A stretch of DNA of 8,221 nucleotides from Candidatus Phaeomarinibacter sp. (GTDB lineage: Bacteria > Pseudomonadota > Alphaproteobacteria > CGMCC-115125): NCBI GenBank assembly GCA_028279995.1, contig JANQMQ010000674.1:1-8221 (forward strand), given 5' to 3'. How positions within the stretch are numbered: position 1 is the stretch's first letter; each line of letters begins with the position of its first letter. The position numbers and the translations under genes were made by a program. The notes beneath the pieces are model-generated. The model saw only the letters and a program-made list of their open reading frames with translations. It made no database searches and was not told where the DNA came from. This document shows, in pieces, positions 6,665 to 8,221 of this stretch.

Positions 6665-8221
6665 GTAGGGCAGGCAGCACAAAGACCGTCGCGACCAGCA
6701 GAAACAACATAGCGATCGTCAGCAGAATGCCCATGCTGGCTGTGCCAGCGTGCACCGACACACTCAATGCCCCGAATGCGCCGATGGTTGTCAGCGTGCT
6801 GAGAACGATGGCGCGCGGTGTCGAGGATGTCAGCAGCCGGTCCAGCGATCCGTCCTTGCGGTAGCGCATCAGAACGTGAATGCCGTTGTCGACTCCCAGC
6901 CCCATGATGAGAGGCAGCACGATGATGTTGGCCTGGTTGAACGGCATTCCGATCAACACGCCGGTTGCGGTTGTGGCGAGAGCTGCCAACAGCAGGGGGA
7001 GCAGTACAAGGCTTGCATCCAGCAGGCTGCGCGTCGCCAGGAATATGATCAGTGCTACGGCAATCAGGGCAATGACCAGTGCCGTGATGAATGAATTGAC
7101 GACGATGTCACCAACAGTGGCTTCAACAACGGCGCGTCCTGTGCTGTCGGGGAAGAGGGATTTCACGTCTGCGACGAAGGCGCGGAGATCTTCTGTGCTT
7201 GTCACGTCGCCTTGCGGCAGACCGATGACAAGAGCCTTGCCGCTCTCTGACAGGAACCGGTCACGCATCGGCGCCGGCACCTGTTCGAGGCCTGTAATCG
7301 GCTGCGCGTTGAATATCTCTGTCAGGCGTGTGAGGTCGCGCGTGAGCTGGTCGGCCAGCAATATGTTGAACTGTTCGCGCTGCGGCTGTGAAAGACCGGT
7401 GAGAGCGGCATTCAGCTGCTCGATGATCTCGCGGTCGGCCAAAGTGAGGTTTGCTGCTGTGAGTGTCAGGTCGTCAGGAACGGCTGCTGTCGGACCGGTG
7501 ACCTTGCCGATGACAGGAAAGAACAAGAAGGCCGCGTCCTGAATGATGGCGAGTTTTTCGTCCTGGTCTTGCGGCACCAGGCTGGCGGCGGTCTGGACCC
7601 GACCTACGGTCGGCAGGTCTGCCAGACGCGCAGAGACACTCTGGGCCTCTTCCAGGGATGCGGCGATGACATAGGCCGCGTAGTCGGTGACCAGTCCTCG
7701 TTCCTGCAGGTCCGTCAGGGCCAGAATGGGTTCTGACTGGTCGTTCTTGAGTGCCAAGGTTGAAAAATCAAACCGTGCCTGGGTGGCAATGGCTGCTGAC
7801 AGAACGCCGACCAGGAGGGCGCCTATCGCGATGGGTCTTGCATGTGTCTGACTTGCGGCGAAGAGCGCGCTGGTTGCTCTGGCAAAGCCATTGCCGGCAT
7901 TTCTGTGGGCTGGGATACCAAGTGTTCCAAGGCTGGCGGGAATGACCGTGAGTGCTGCCAGAAAGGCGAGTGCCATGCCGCCCCCGGCAATGACTCCAAG
8001 GTCGGCAAAGCCTTTGTAATCTGTCGGCAAAAATGAAAGGAACCCGATCGCCGACGTGACGGCTCCCAGCGCAATGGCCGGACCAACATCGCGAGCGGCT
8101 TCGATGAGCGCTGGACGGGTCGCCATACCCCTTTCAACATCCTCCTGCGCGCGCAGGGCGTAGTGAATGGCGAAATCAATTCCAAGGCCGACGAACAGCA
8201 CGGCAAAGCTGGCGGACAGCA
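6636..8221 (-). CDS. MMPL/RND-family transporter, HpnN-like, 5' end missing
   Basis: The C-terminal 527 residues of an inner-membrane RND transporter; the frame is open to the right edge, and the GTG at 8201 is an internal Val, not a start. The visible part begins in the helix with LFVGLGIDFAIHYAL (TM4 by family layout). It then has two more helices with FLSFLPTDYKGFADLGVIAGGGM, and a TM7 (ARPIAIGALLVGVLSAAIAT). A periplasmic domain of about 230 residues follows, then five C-terminal helices including MPFNQANIIVLPLIMGLGVDNGIHVLM. The paired Asp in GLGID and GLGVD occupy the TM4 and TM10 positions that relay protons in MmpL3-type pumps. FLPTDYKG and the PFNxANII...LPL wording closely resemble HpnN, which moves hopanoids to the outer membrane in alphaproteobacteria. 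No hopanoid gene is in the window, so the substrate (hopanoid or other lipid) is inferred. TM1-3 and the first periplasmic domain are outside the window. Confidence 0.88.
   Translation of the reverse strand, partial: LSASFAVLFVGLGIDFAIHYALRAQEDVERGMATRPALIEAARDVGPAIALGAVTSAIGFLSFLPTDYKGFADLGVIAGGGMALAFLAALTVIPASLGTLGIPAHRNAGNGFARATSALFAASQTHARPIAIGALLVGVLSAAIATQARFDFSTLALKNDQSEPILALTDLQERGLVTDYAAYVIAASLEEAQSVSARLADLPTVGRVQTAASLVPQDQDEKLAIIQDAAFLFFPVIGKVTGPTAAVPDDLTLTAANLTLADREIIEQLNAALTGLSQPQREQFNILLADQLTRDLTRLTEIFNAQPITGLEQVPAPMRDRFLSESGKALVIGLPQGDVTSTEDLRAFVADVKSLFPDSTGRAVVEATVGDIVVNSFITALVIALIAVALIIFLATRSLLDASLVLLPLLLAALATTATGVLIGMPFNQANIIVLPLIMGLGVDNGIHVLMRYRKDGSLDRLLTSSTPRAIVLSTLTTIGAFGALSVSVHAGTASMGILLTIAMLFLLVATVFVLPALLSLQQKVTG

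Noticed and set aside
6880..7542. + strand open frame (220 codons) opposite the MMPL gene
   Set aside because: It is a Ser/Arg-rich low-complexity translation antisense to a clear membrane transporter, typical of a shadow frame in GC-rich DNA.
8199..8201. GTG at 8201 as the start of the MMPL gene
   Set aside because: The frame continues to the window edge with residues (LSASFA) that extend the same membrane helix, and RND proteins need TM1-3 and a first periplasmic domain before this point. It is an internal Val.

Overview
The window reads as an ordinary, densely coded stretch of a bacterial chromosome, most likely from an alphaproteobacterium. The reasons are the moderately high GC content, a Coq4-family quinone protein, a lutABC lactate-oxidation operon, and an RND/MMPL transporter resembling HpnN, the hopanoid transporter family. 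The genus cannot be fixed from the sequence. I see no insertion sequences, phage genes, CRISPR array, tRNA or rRNA genes. Coding covers all but a few gaps, the longest about 110 bases.

Left block (1-2393, + strand): the 3' part of a TetR-type repressor gene (cut by the window edge) is followed 12 bases later by a short-chain dehydrogenase/reductase and, 78 bases further on, by a Coq4-family gene with an intact HDxxH-x11-E metal-binding motif. A strong stem-loop terminator closes this block. The regulator and dehydrogenase look co-transcribed. The Coq4 gene may belong to the same transcript or have its own promoter.

Middle block (2415-5277, - strand): lutA-lutB-lutC, in that order of transcription (right to left). 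They are joined by a TGATG and an ATGA overlap, so translation is probably coupled. The three products form the iron-sulfur L-lactate oxidation complex that feeds lactate carbon into pyruvate and electrons into the respiratory chain. The Shine-Dalgarno of lutB lies in a small perfect hairpin at the end of lutA. The terminator at 2354-2393 has an A-tract on its left and a T-tract on its right, so it can stop both the Coq4 transcript and the lut transcript.

Right block (5390-8221): divergent from lutA, across 112 bases, is an MFS transporter of YcaD-like type with a GTG start. Its end overlaps by 29 bases, tail to tail, the end of an HpnN-like MMPL/RND transporter on the - strand whose 5' part lies beyond the window.

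No convincing undescribed system was found. The points most worth a second look are the TetR/SDR/Coq4 neighbourhood, the structured lutA-lutB junction, the shared lut/MFS control region, and the convergent transporter overlap.
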